A stretch of DNA of 64,000 nucleotides from Marinobacter fuscus (GTDB lineage: Bacteria; Pseudomonadota; Gammaproteobacteria; Pseudomonadales; Oleiphilaceae): assembly GCF_003007675.1 (NCBI RefSeq), contig NZ_PXNP01000085.1:124001-188000 (forward strand), written 5' to 3'. A program made the position numbers and the translations under genes. A model generated the notes under the pieces. The model was not told the DNA's origin, ran no database searches, and was given only the letters and a program-made list of their open reading frames with translations. The first letter of the stretch is position 1, and each line of letters begins with the position of its first letter. Shown here in pieces: positions 19,151 to 26,859 of this stretch.

Positions 19151-20215
19151 CTAAAGCAGGTCGTCCAAAGCCATGGTTTCAGTGGTATCGGTATTACGCT
19201 CGAAACTCATCCTGCCGAAAAAGCCGGGCGGAGTACGGTGGCCATAATTCGCACTCCAGTGCTTGTCAGAGGCAAACATCACCACATCACGGGCCACTTC
19301 GTCCACCAGCCGAAACTCGTCCCAGACCTCAATCCTGGCATCCGCCCCGGCAAACCCCTCAATAGCCTGCGCGAGCACCCGGGGGCGGCCGAACGTTTCA
19401 GCCGCCACCACCTGCACCGCATAAGACGCCCGAATACCGGCCTGCACACCCTGCTGCGCGCTTTCATTCAGAACTTGCCAGGCATCAGTTGCCTGGGCCG
19501 GGCGGGTATCTGGCAGCAATAGCCAAACCAGAGCCCGAACCGCGTTGGGTAAACCGCCCCACTTCCCGTTATCCAGGCATTGAGCCGCCCGTTCGGCCTG
19601 GGGAGCAATGCTGCGGGGCACACCCGCCATAGCGCCGGAATTGGAATCGTTGACGATGGCCTGCATGCCAGTAAGGAGACCCAGCAGGAATGTCAGTTCC
19701 TGCTGGTCATCAACCAGATCCGGGCACGCCAATGGCTCTGCCGCCGGATCAAATCGGTAGGCCGCCATCGCGCGCTGAAACGCAATGTACCGGCGCTCTG
19801 CGGTCTGGGCGTAATGGCGTTTGGATCGCTCGCGAGCGTCTTTGGCTGCGGGCACATCGCTGCGGTAACCCGCCCTCAGATAAGCCAACTCGTCTTCCCA
19901 GGCCCGGTACTCGGTACAATTGGCAGCCAGCATCATTAACAGAGAGCCCGTCGACTCGGGCGCATCGGTAACCCGGGAAAACGAATACATCAGGGGATCA
20001 GTGCCTTCACCCAGCGCACATGCCATCTCGGGGTCGGACATCTGCATAACATAGGGCGTGGCCTCAGATTCCGAATAGCCGGACAGCACCCTACCGGTGG
20101 TGCTGTATATCGGGTTGGCAGAACAGCCTGTTAAAAGCAGTACGAAAACACTGAGCAGGGTGGCGCGGACACAAGCAAACAGCCTGCGCCCCGATGTGAC
20201 CAGTGAAGAGATCAT
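19151..20215 (-). CDS. tatT: TatT-type lipoprotein associated with the TRAP transporter
   Basis: The 354 residues start with a lipoprotein signal ending VFVLLLTGCSAN. The body is alpha-helical with repeated short helices, for example LANFL-like hydrophobic heptads, ERRYIAFQRAMAAY and VPRSIAPQAERAAQCLDNGK, as in the tetratricopeptide TatT family. In T. pallidum TatT (Tp0956) forms trimers with the binding protein TatP and is thought to feed hydrophobic ligands to the permease. It is the first gene of the three-gene operon, 74 bases before the binding protein. Its leader holds an inverted repeat CTGTCTG/CAGACAG (20224-20230 and 20257-20263) of unknown meaning. No other feature is seen in 20264-20422. 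Confidence 0.8.
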   Translation of the reverse strand: MISSLVTSGRRLFACVRATLLSVFVLLLTGCSANPIYSTTGRVLSGYSESEATPYVMQMSDPEMACALGEGTDPLMYSFSRVTDAPESTGSLLMMLAANCTEYRAWEDELAYLRAGYRSDVPAAKDARERSKRHYAQTAERRYIAFQRAMAAYRFDPAAEPLACPDLVDDQQELTFLLGLLTGMQAIVNDSNSGAMAGVPRSIAPQAERAAQCLDNGKWGGLPNAVRALVWLLLPDTRPAQATDAWQVLNESAQQGVQAGIRASYAVQVVAAETFGRPRVLAQAIEGFAGADARIEVWDEFRLVDEVARDVVMFASDKHWSANYGHRTPPGFFGRMSFERNTDTTETMALDDLL

Positions 20216-20422
20216 AGTTCGACCTGTCTGACATTATTTTTGTGCGTAAGGGATCGCAGACAGTTTTTACACAGATTTCCCCACCCATTCCGTGAACCAG
20301 CGCCCTTAATGAAGCGCTATCGCAAGAGTAAAGAAACCTGGTGTGACCCAGTTCAGAAAGGAGTGAGCTGACGGCCGCACAGCGAGTGCAACAAGCCCGC
20401 AGTCTTCAGGGCAACAGAAGGT

Positions 20423-21043
20423 CTATTCCGCGTTGAGACCCAACATTCTTAAGACTTCATCGGTCAGGCCGTCAAGCGTGAGCCCGCCCCTTTCAGGGCG
20501 GTACCAGGTTACTGTCCAACTGAGCGCGCCGGTCAGCATTCTGCGGGTAATGAAGGGATCAGCCGTGAGCTGACCCTGCGCGGCCAACTGTTGCAATACC
20601 GAGAGCCACAAGGCCTCGTAAATGTCCCGCAACTCCAGTACTTCTGTCTGCGCGGCTTGCGACAGACTGCGCCATTCGTACACCAACACCGCCATGGCCT
20701 CGCCGGTCTGGCCATTAATCGACTCCAGCTCTGCCCGTACCAGGGCCCGGAGTTTGTCCAAAGGCGTCGCACACTGTTCGGCTGCGGCCCGCATCAGGGC
20801 AGTATTCAGGCGAATGGTTTCAACCATCACCGCCTTGAGAATATCTTCTTTACTGCGGAAGTGATGAAACAGGCTGCCAGACTGAATACCGACTGCCGCG
20901 GCCAGGTCACGCACGGTGGTGCGCTCATAACCTTTCTCCCGGAACAGTCGGGCGGCCTCGTGCAGCAGGCGACCCCGGGCACTGGCGGGGTCTGACACGA
21001 GTTGTTCGGCAATCAGCGCTTTCACAATAGGGTTTTGGGGCAC
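20423..21043 (-). CDS. TetR/AcrR family transcriptional regulator
   Basis: The 206 residues carry an N-terminal helix-turn-helix: LLHEAARLFREKGYERTTVR, then DLAAAVGIQSGSLFHHFRSK. The rest is an all-helical ligand-binding domain as in regulators of fatty-acid or amino-acid catabolism. Start is GTG at 21043 with no clear Shine-Dalgarno, so a slightly later start is possible. Palindromes with a CAAGCGC core lie upstream at 21127-21136 and 21272-21288, in the 334-base gap shared with the divergent TRIC gene. Autoregulation and control of the TRIC gene are plausible but inferred. Confidence 0.92.
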   Translation of the reverse strand: MPQNPIVKALIAEQLVSDPASARGRLLHEAARLFREKGYERTTVRDLAAAVGIQSGSLFHHFRSKEDILKAVMVETIRLNTALMRAAAEQCATPLDKLRALVRAELESINGQTGEAMAVLVYEWRSLSQAAQTEVLELRDIYEALWLSVLQQLAAQGQLTADPFITRRMLTGALSWTVTWYRPERGGLTLDGLTDEVLRMLGLNAE

Positions 21044-21126
21044 GGTTCTGGCTCGAGCGTGGCTGGTGTCATTTCGGGTCGATTGTTACCTGCGACATGT
21101 TACCCGAGTCTGGCCCGTTTACAAAC

Positions 21127-21136
21127 CAAGCGCTTG
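21127..21136. promoter_or_regulatory. Palindromic operator candidate 1 for the TetR regulator
   Basis: CAAGCGCTTG is a perfect 10-bp palindrome within ACCAAGCGCTTGCTTG, 84 bases upstream of the tetR start. TetR regulators of acyl-CoA metabolism often bind sites of the type CAAGCGCTTGCTTG (general family knowledge). Confidence 0.5.
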
Positions 21137-21271
21137 CTTGCCACCTCGGCATAAACCTCAAACGGGAAAACCTCACTGACCCTCCCATAAATCAATTAGG
21201 CCCACCTTATTCAAGCCGATAAACACTGCTAATAATGGACACCTATCGCATAACCCACACATCTGTATTGC

Positions 21272-21288
21272 CAGCAAGCGCCTTGCTG
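21272..21288. promoter_or_regulatory. Palindromic operator candidate 2 between tetR and the TRIC gene
   Basis: CAGCAAG CGC CTTGCTG: perfect 7-bp arms around CGC, sharing the CAAGCGC core of candidate 1. It lies 89 bases upstream of the TRIC-type gene. Nothing else is supportable in 21044-21377. Confidence 0.45.
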
Positions 21289-21377
21289 TGTACCAGATGA
21301 ACCGGGTGCCGATTTCGGTTATGCTTCGCGCACTCGAGCTGCCCTTGCAACCAGACTTCCGATAACCAGAGCCGCCC

Positions 21378-21995
21378 ATGTTCGACATAATCTATACTCT
21401 GGAGATGATAGGCATCGTCGCCTTTGCCATCTCCGGCATGATCGTCGCCCGCTCCAAGAACATGGATCCGGTGGGCGTCTTCGCCATCGGCTTTATCACC
21501 GCACTCGGTGGCGGCACCCTGCGGGATCTGATGATGAACAACCACCCGCTGTACTGGATCAAACACCAGGAACAACCCATCCTGATACTGGCCATGGCCA
21601 TCGTGTTCAGCTACTGGAGCCGGGCCCACTCCCTGAAAGAGTCCCGCATCGTCTTCCCCGACGCCATTGGCCTGGGTATCTTCTCCATACTGGGCGCCCA
21701 GCTGGCACTGGATCTCGGCCACTCCTGGTTTATTGCCTCCATGCTCGGCGTTATGACCGGCTGCTTCGGTGGCGCCCTGCGAGATACCCTGTGCAACGAA
21801 GTACCCTTCATCTTCCGAAAAGACCAGATCTACGCATCCATCTCGTTCGCAGGCTGCTGGCTCTACTTTGTCTGCCAATGGTTACTGGAAAGCGAATCCA
21901 CCGCGTTGACCATTGGTCTGCTGTTTATCGTCATCGTCCGCATGCTGGCTGTGCGCTTCGACATCCGCCTGCAACGAGACCAGGTACACAATTGA
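21378..21995 (+). CDS. TRIC / UPF0126 family membrane channel (YicG/YadS-like)
   Basis: The 205 residues hold seven hydrophobic segments in two similar halves. Each half has the family's glycine-rich signature: GFITALGGGTLRDLMMN in the first and GVMTGCFGGALRDTLCNEVP in the second. Bacterial members form trimeric K+-permeable channels of the inner membrane like animal TRIC, although E. coli homologues have also been linked to glycine uptake. It stands alone on plus, divergent from the TetR gene, with palindromes between them. A weak terminator-like hairpin follows. Confidence 0.93.
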   Translation: MFDIIYTLEMIGIVAFAISGMIVARSKNMDPVGVFAIGFITALGGGTLRDLMMNNHPLYWIKHQEQPILILAMAIVFSYWSRAHSLKESRIVFPDAIGLGIFSILGAQLALDLGHSWFIASMLGVMTGCFGGALRDTLCNEVPFIFRKDQIYASISFAGCWLYFVCQWLLESESTALTIGLLFIVIVRMLAVRFDIRLQRDQVHN

Positions 21996-22030
21996 TCACA
22001 GAATCATCCCTTGGCGCCGCGAGACATAGC

Positions 22031-22050
22031 CGGTAACATTGCCGTTTTTT
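22031..22050 (+). terminator. Weak terminator after the TRIC gene
   Basis: CGGTA (22031-22035) pairs with TGCCG (22040-22044, one wobble) and is followed by six T. The short stem makes termination uncertain. Confidence 0.3.
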
Positions 22051-22126
22051 CACGCAGCTCCTATTCTCCCCACTGAACAGATTTCAAACTCCCAACCCAA
22101 AGCATCCCGAGAGGCAGACCCCCGTC

Positions 22127-23425
22127 ATGCTTGAACGACTGTTCCAACTCCAGGCCCACGGCACCACCGTTCGTAAAGAAGTGGTAGCGGGCATCACCAC
22201 CTTCCTGACCATGGCTTACATCATCGTGGTCAACCCCGACATACTGTCGGCGGTCGGCATGGATTACGGTGCCGTGTTTGTCGCCACCTGTGTCGCTGCG
22301 GCCATTGGCACACTGATCATGGGTCTCTGGGCCAACTACCCGATTGCTCTGGCGCCCGGCATGGGGCTCAACGCCTTTTTCGCTTTTACCGTTGTTGGCG
22401 GCATGGGCTACAGCTGGCAGGTCGCGCTGGGTGCGGTCTTCCTCTCTGGCTTTATTTTCTTCATTCTCAGCATTCTGAAAGTGCGTGAATGGATCATCAA
22501 CAGCATCCCGATGTCGCTCCGCTTCGGCATTTCCGCCGGCATCGGCTTCTTTCTGGCCCTGATCGCCCTGCAAAACGCCGGTATTGTGGTGGATAACCCG
22601 GCCACCATGGTCGGCATGGGCGATATCAAAGCGGCAGAAGCCCTGTTGTTCTTTGGTGGTTTTGTGCTGATTTGTGCCCTGTCATTCCGCCAGATTACCG
22701 GGGCAGTGATGATCGGCATCCTGGCGGTGACCGCCGTCGCGATGATGCTTGGGCTGGTAGAGTTCAAGGGGCTGGTATCCGCCCCGCCCAGTCTTGCCCC
22801 TACGTTTATGCAGCTGGATCTGGCGGGCGCCCTGAACGTCGGCATGATCAGTGTGATTTTCGCCTTCCTGTTTGTAGACCTGTTTGACACCTCCGGCACA
22901 CTGATCGGTGCGGCCCAGCGTGGCGGCTTACTGGACAAAGACGGCAAACTGCCCCGCCTGGGTAAGGCCCTGATGTCAGATTCCGTAGCCACCATGTCTG
23001 GTGCGGCACTGGGTACTTCCACCACTACCAGTTACATTGAATCGACTGCCGGTATTGCTGCCGGTGGGCGTACCGGACTTACCGCCGTGGTGGTTGCCGG
23101 TCTGTTCCTGGCTTGCCTGTTCCTGTCGCCGCTGGCCAGCATTATTCCGCCCTACGCCACCGCCCCCGCTCTGCTGTACGTTGCCGTTCTGATGGCCGGT
23201 GGCCTGAAGCTGATCGAGTGGGATGACATTACCGATGCCGCGCCGGCAATCGTGACAGCGCTGGCCATGCCACTGACCTTCTCCATTGCCAACGGTATTG
23301 CCCTGGGCTTCATCACCTACGGCGTGATCAAACTGCTGTCCGGGCGCTGGGCCGACCTGAACGCCAGTGTGGTGACCATTGCTGTGGTTTTCATTCTGAA
23401 ATTCATCTTCCTGGATGCCGCCTGA
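22127..23425 (+). CDS. NCS2/AzgA-type purine permease (adenine/guanine/hypoxanthine)
   Basis: The 432-residue membrane protein has about 13-14 hydrophobic segments. AzgA-type motifs are FLTMAYIIVVNPDILSAVGM, ALAPGMGLNAFFAFTVV, LFVDLFDTSGTLIGAAQRGG and GTSTTTSYIESTAGIAAGGR, the last lining the substrate site. Family members import adenine, guanine or hypoxanthine with protons. apt follows after 30 bases on the same strand, so imported adenine can be converted directly to AMP. Individual purine preference cannot be read. Confidence 0.93.
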   Translation: MLERLFQLQAHGTTVRKEVVAGITTFLTMAYIIVVNPDILSAVGMDYGAVFVATCVAAAIGTLIMGLWANYPIALAPGMGLNAFFAFTVVGGMGYSWQVALGAVFLSGFIFFILSILKVREWIINSIPMSLRFGISAGIGFFLALIALQNAGIVVDNPATMVGMGDIKAAEALLFFGGFVLICALSFRQITGAVMIGILAVTAVAMMLGLVEFKGLVSAPPSLAPTFMQLDLAGALNVGMISVIFAFLFVDLFDTSGTLIGAAQRGGLLDKDGKLPRLGKALMSDSVATMSGAALGTSTTTSYIESTAGIAAGGRTGLTAVVVAGLFLACLFLSPLASIIPPYATAPALLYVAVLMAGGLKLIEWDDITDAAPAIVTALAMPLTFSIANGIALGFITYGVIKLLSGRWADLNASVVTIAVVFILKFIFLDAA

Positions 23426-23455
23426 GCGGCATCCGGTATCGTAACCGGATTATTC

Positions 23456-23998
23456 ATGGACTACTTTTCCCAAAGCATCAAACAAGCCATCCGCACAGTG
23501 CCGGACTGGCCCAAGCCCGGCGTGTCATTTCGTGACATCACCACAGTGCTGCAGGACAAAACAGCCTTTCGCAAGCTGATCGATGCCTTTGTTCATCGCT
23601 ATCATGGCCAGCATATTGATGCGGTGGCCGCCGTCGACGCCCGGGGCTTTATCATCGGCTCCGCACTTGCCTACGAGCTGAATGCTTCTCTGGTTCTGGT
23701 GCGTAAGAAGGGCAAGCTGCCGTTCGACACTCTGGTGGAAGACTACGAACTGGAGTACGGCACAGCCTCCGTGGAGCTGCACAAAGATGCCTTCAAACCC
23801 GGCGACAAGGTGGTGCTGGTCGACGACCTGATTGCCACTGGCGGCACCATGCTGGCAGCCACCCGCCTGATTCGCCGGATCGGCGCCGAGATTGTTGAAG
23901 TGGCGGCGATGATTGACCTGCCAGACCTGGGCGGTTCAAGCAAGCTGCAGGAAGAGGGGTTGCAGGTTTATACTGTCTGCTCATTCGACGGAGACTGA
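23456..23998 (+). CDS. apt: Adenine phosphoribosyltransferase
   Basis: It makes AMP from adenine and PRPP in the cytosol (purine salvage). The 180 residues match the family. The N-terminus has [20 protein letters not shown], the middle [15 protein letters not shown] and [11 protein letters not shown], and the PRPP-binding loop reads [17 protein letters not shown]. Initiation at ATG 23456 has only a weak purine run upstream, which suits coupling to the permease gene 30 bases before it. An FAH-family gene follows after 14 bases. Confidence 0.97.
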   Translation: MDYFSQSIKQAIRTVPDWPKPGVSFRDITTVLQDKTAFRKLIDAFVHRYHGQHIDAVAAVDARGFIIGSALAYELNASLVLVRKKGKLPFDTLVEDYELEYGTASVELHKDAFKPGDKVVLVDDLIATGGTMLAATRLIRRIGAEIVEVAAMIDLPDLGGSSKLQEEGLQVYTVCSFDGD

Positions 23999-24012
23999 GC
24001 GGAGGCGCCACC

Positions 24013-24675
24013 ATGGGCGATTATCAACATCACTGGAAAGATGGCACACCGGTTCATCTTCCCCTTGGTAAAATCGTTTGCGTGGGGCGCAACTACGCCG
24101 AACACGCCAGAGAGCTGAACAACCCGGTACCCGATCAGCCCCTGCTGTTCATCAAACCGGCCACCTCGGCGGTGCATCTCACCCGCCCACTGTCGTACCC
24201 CAAGGATCAGGGCTCGGTTCACTTCGAGACCGAGCTCGCGGTTCTGATCGGCAAGCCTCTGACCCACGCCTCCGCCAGTGAGGCTGAGGCCGCCATTCTC
24301 GGTTATGGCCTTGCTCTGGATCTGACCTTGCGGGATGTGCAGAGCCAGTTGAAAGACAAAGGCCATCCGTGGGAGCGGGCCAAAGCCTTCGACGGTGCCT
24401 GCCCGCTGTCACCGTTTGTGGCGGCCGAGAAACTACCCAGGGGCAATCTGCACTTTACCCTCGACATCGACGGCCAGCGCCAGCAAACCGGAGACACTGC
24501 CGATATGCTCAATCCGGTGGTGCCACTGATTGCCCACATCAGCAGACAGTTTTCCCTGATGCCCGGCGATGTGGTGCTCACCGGCACACCTAAAGGTGTT
24601 GGCCCGTTAAACTCCGGGCAAACCCTGTCCCTTGAGCTGGAAGATGTGTTATTTGTGGAAACCACAGTGGTCTGA
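24013..24675 (+). CDS. Fumarylacetoacetate hydrolase family protein (acylpyruvase-like)
   Basis: The 220 residues comprise just the FAH fold, like FAHD1/YcgM acylpyruvases and oxaloacetate decarboxylases. Motifs are IVCVGRNYAEHARELN, metal ligands in VHFETELAVLIGK, GYGLALDLTLRDVQ, KAFDGACPLSPFV and MPGDVVLTGTPKGVGPL. It should cleave or decarboxylate a 2,4-diketo or oxaloacetate-type acid using Mg2+ or Mn2+. GGAGG stands before the ATG and the gap to apt is 14 bases, so it may be the third gene of that operon. The real substrate is unknown. Confidence 0.93.
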   Translation: MGDYQHHWKDGTPVHLPLGKIVCVGRNYAEHARELNNPVPDQPLLFIKPATSAVHLTRPLSYPKDQGSVHFETELAVLIGKPLTHASASEAEAAILGYGLALDLTLRDVQSQLKDKGHPWERAKAFDGACPLSPFVAAEKLPRGNLHFTLDIDGQRQQTGDTADMLNPVVPLIAHISRQFSLMPGDVVLTGTPKGVGPLNSGQTLSLELEDVLFVETTVV

Positions 24676-24735
24676 AGCCGCCAAGGTTACGCATATTCAG
24701 GCACACCATCTGGTTCAGGGAGACTCGGGCAGATC

Positions 24736-26040
24736 ATGGCGAAAAAACCGGTAACCTCGCGCACTGGGCGCTTTCTCAAACTCGCAGGCATGACCGCATC
24801 GGTTGCGGGCCAGTACGCTGGCCAACGCGCCCGCCGGGTGTTCCGCACCGAAAACGACGAAGGCGCTCAGAGCGAAAGCTACACCCGAATGGCGGGCCAG
24901 ATTGCCGACACCCTGGGTGAGTTGAAAGGTGCGGTGATGAAAGTCGGCCAGATTGCCTCGCAGACCCAGGATTTTCTCCCCAAGGAATTCTCGGACGCTC
25001 TGGAAAAACTGCAAAAAGAAGCCCCACCCATGCCCTTCGAGGTGATCCTGGAACAGGTTGAAGCCGAGCTGGGCAAGCCGGTGGGGGAGCTGTTCGAGTA
25101 CCTGCAGGAAACACCTTACGCCTCGGCATCTATCGGCCAGGTGCACCGGGCACGCCTGCACGACGGCACCGACGTGATTGTGAAGGTACAGTACCCCGGA
25201 GTGGACGAGTCCTGTGACTCAGACCTGAAACAGCTGCGCCTGGCTCTGAAAATGGGCGGGCTTCTGAAGATGCCGAAAGAAACGGTCGACCAGTTGTTCG
25301 GCGAAATCCGGGTGCGGCTGAAAGAGGAACTGGATTACGAGAACGAAGCGCGCAATCTGAAACTGTTCCACGAGTTCCATCAGGATCAACCCTGGGTGGT
25401 GATTCCGGAGGTGGTTGACAGCCACTCCACCCGCCGGGTTCTAACCCTGGAGCTGGTGGAGGGGGATCACGTCAGCAAGGTAACACCAGATCGCTACAGC
25501 CAGGACACCCTGAATCTGATCGGGCATCGCATTTTTACCATCATGGCGGATCAGCTGTTCCGCTTTCAGTGCATCCACGGCGACCCCCATGCGGGCAACT
25601 TCGCCTACCGGCCTGATGGCACCATCGTCATGTACGACTTCGGCTGCGTGAAAAAGCTCAAGCCGGAAATTGTCGAGGCCTACCGTAAAGCCCTGATCGC
25701 GGCACTGGAAGAAGACTATGAGGCGCTGGACCAGTACCTGATCGACCTGGGCGCCCGGGTTGATCACCAGCCTGCGGTGGATGAAGCCTATTACGCCATG
25801 TGGCGGGACATTCTGATTATTCCGTTCCTGAACGACGAGCCCTACGATTTTGCCGAGGCGGATATCCACAAACACGTGGCCGCCAAAACCAGCACCGTGT
25901 TCAAATACCTCGACTACTTCAAGCCGCCGGTGGAAAGCATCTTTATCGACCGGATGATTGCCGGGCACTACTGGATGCTGAAACGACTGGGGGTGCAGGC
26001 GGCATTCCGGAGTGAACTGGAGAAGTACCTCCGGGGCTAG
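24736..26040 (+). CDS. ABC1/AarF (UbiB) family atypical kinase
   Basis: A 434-residue ABC1 protein. Diagnostic motifs are the KxGQ element in AVMKVGQIASQTQDFLP, the alanine/serine nucleotide loop YASASIGQVHRA, Lys in VIVKVQYPGV, the catalytic HGDPHAGNF and the metal-binding YDFGCVKKL. Family members bind adenine nucleotide and support ubiquinone or lipid metabolism as ATPases or atypical kinases. It is smaller than classical UbiB (about 540) and lacks the C-terminal membrane helices. It therefore belongs to the soluble AarF-like group found outside ubi operons. A large inverted repeat lies just after its stop. Confidence 0.93.
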   Translation: MAKKPVTSRTGRFLKLAGMTASVAGQYAGQRARRVFRTENDEGAQSESYTRMAGQIADTLGELKGAVMKVGQIASQTQDFLPKEFSDALEKLQKEAPPMPFEVILEQVEAELGKPVGELFEYLQETPYASASIGQVHRARLHDGTDVIVKVQYPGVDESCDSDLKQLRLALKMGGLLKMPKETVDQLFGEIRVRLKEELDYENEARNLKLFHEFHQDQPWVVIPEVVDSHSTRRVLTLELVEGDHVSKVTPDRYSQDTLNLIGHRIFTIMADQLFRFQCIHGDPHAGNFAYRPDGTIVMYDFGCVKKLKPEIVEAYRKALIAALEEDYEALDQYLIDLGARVDHQPAVDEAYYAMWRDILIIPFLNDEPYDFAEADIHKHVAAKTSTVFKYLDYFKPPVESIFIDRMIAGHYWMLKRLGVQAAFRSELEKYLRG

Positions 26041-26050
26041 ATGGCAGCCC

Positions 26051-26163
26051 AGCCCGGTCGGGGAGTGCCTTCCAAAACACACTCCTTCGGCACATCCATG
26101 TGGCGCTTGAGTTCCGCCATCCATGGCTCCACACAGTTTTGGAAGGCACTCCCCGACCGGGCT
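26051..26163. repeat. 113-bp element with perfect 28-bp inverted arms
   Basis: Positions 26051-26078 and 26136-26163 are exact reverse complements over 28 bases (AGCCCGGTCGGGGAGTGCCT then TCCAAAAC on the left). The 57-base centre itself contains complementary CCATG/CATGG and GGCG/CGCC segments. It fills the gap between the converging ABC1 and sirtuin genes. No T run follows, so it is not a typical terminator. The form suggests a small interspersed palindromic repeat or MITE-like element; I see no second copy in this window. Confidence 0.85.
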
Positions 26164-26181
26164 TCGAACGTATACGGATGA

Positions 26182-26859
26182 TCACAAAAAGCGGGAAACC
26201 CACTCCTGCACCCCTTCGGAGGCGCCTTTGCGAATCACCCGGGCACGGGAAACCGAGGCTGGCTCACCGGGATCGATCACGGTAATCGGCACATCAATAC
26301 CCACCTCATACACCAGCCCGGCCGCCGGGTATACCTGCAACGAAGTGCCCACAATCAGCAACTGATCGGCGGTGCGCACCACGTCGGCGGCAGCCTCCAG
26401 CATCGGCACTTCTTCACCGAACCAGACAATGTGCGGGCGCAACTGTTCGCCGTGGTCACAGGTATCACCCGGGTTTATGTCGCGATAGCCAATATCGTAG
26501 ACCAAGCCGGGGTCGACCGAACTGCGGGCCTTGGTGAGTTCACCGTGCAGATGCAGCACGTTGCTCGAGCCTCCACGCTCATGCAGATCATCGACGTTTT
26601 GGGTGACCACGGTAACCTGATACCGGAGTTCGAGTTCTGCCAGCAATCGATGGGCGGGGTTAGGCTGTACCGACTGCAGCTGGCGGCGGCGCTCATTGTA
26701 AAAACGCAGCACCAGATCCCGGTTGCGCTGGAACGCCTCCGGGGTGGCCACATCATAGACACTGTGTTGCTCCCAGAGCCCATCGTTGTCACGGAAGGTG
26801 GAGAGGCCGCTTTCGGCGCTGATGCCAGCGCCGGTGAGAACAACAATATGCTCCTTCAT
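26182..26859 (-). CDS. NAD-dependent protein deacylase (sirtuin) without a zinc ribbon
   Basis: It removes acyl groups from lysines using NAD+. The 225 residues show VLTGAGISAESGLSTFRD, TQNVDDLHERGG and the catalytic His in VLHLHGEL, with RPHIVWFGEEVP and LLIVGTSLQVYPAAGLV near the end. FYNERRRQL holds the Y-x-x-R pair that marks SIRT5/CobB-type enzymes acting on succinyl or malonyl lysine. The zinc module between the HGEL and RPHIVWFGE elements has only one cysteine (DTCDHG) instead of four, so zinc should not be bound. The ATG overlaps the upstream dehydrogenase stop by one base (TGATG), indicating a two-gene operon. Confidence 0.95.
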   Translation of the reverse strand: MKEHIVVLTGAGISAESGLSTFRDNDGLWEQHSVYDVATPEAFQRNRDLVLRFYNERRRQLQSVQPNPAHRLLAELELRYQVTVVTQNVDDLHERGGSSNVLHLHGELTKARSSVDPGLVYDIGYRDINPGDTCDHGEQLRPHIVWFGEEVPMLEAAADVVRTADQLLIVGTSLQVYPAAGLVYEVGIDVPITVIDPGEPASVSRARVIRKGASEGVQEWVSRFL

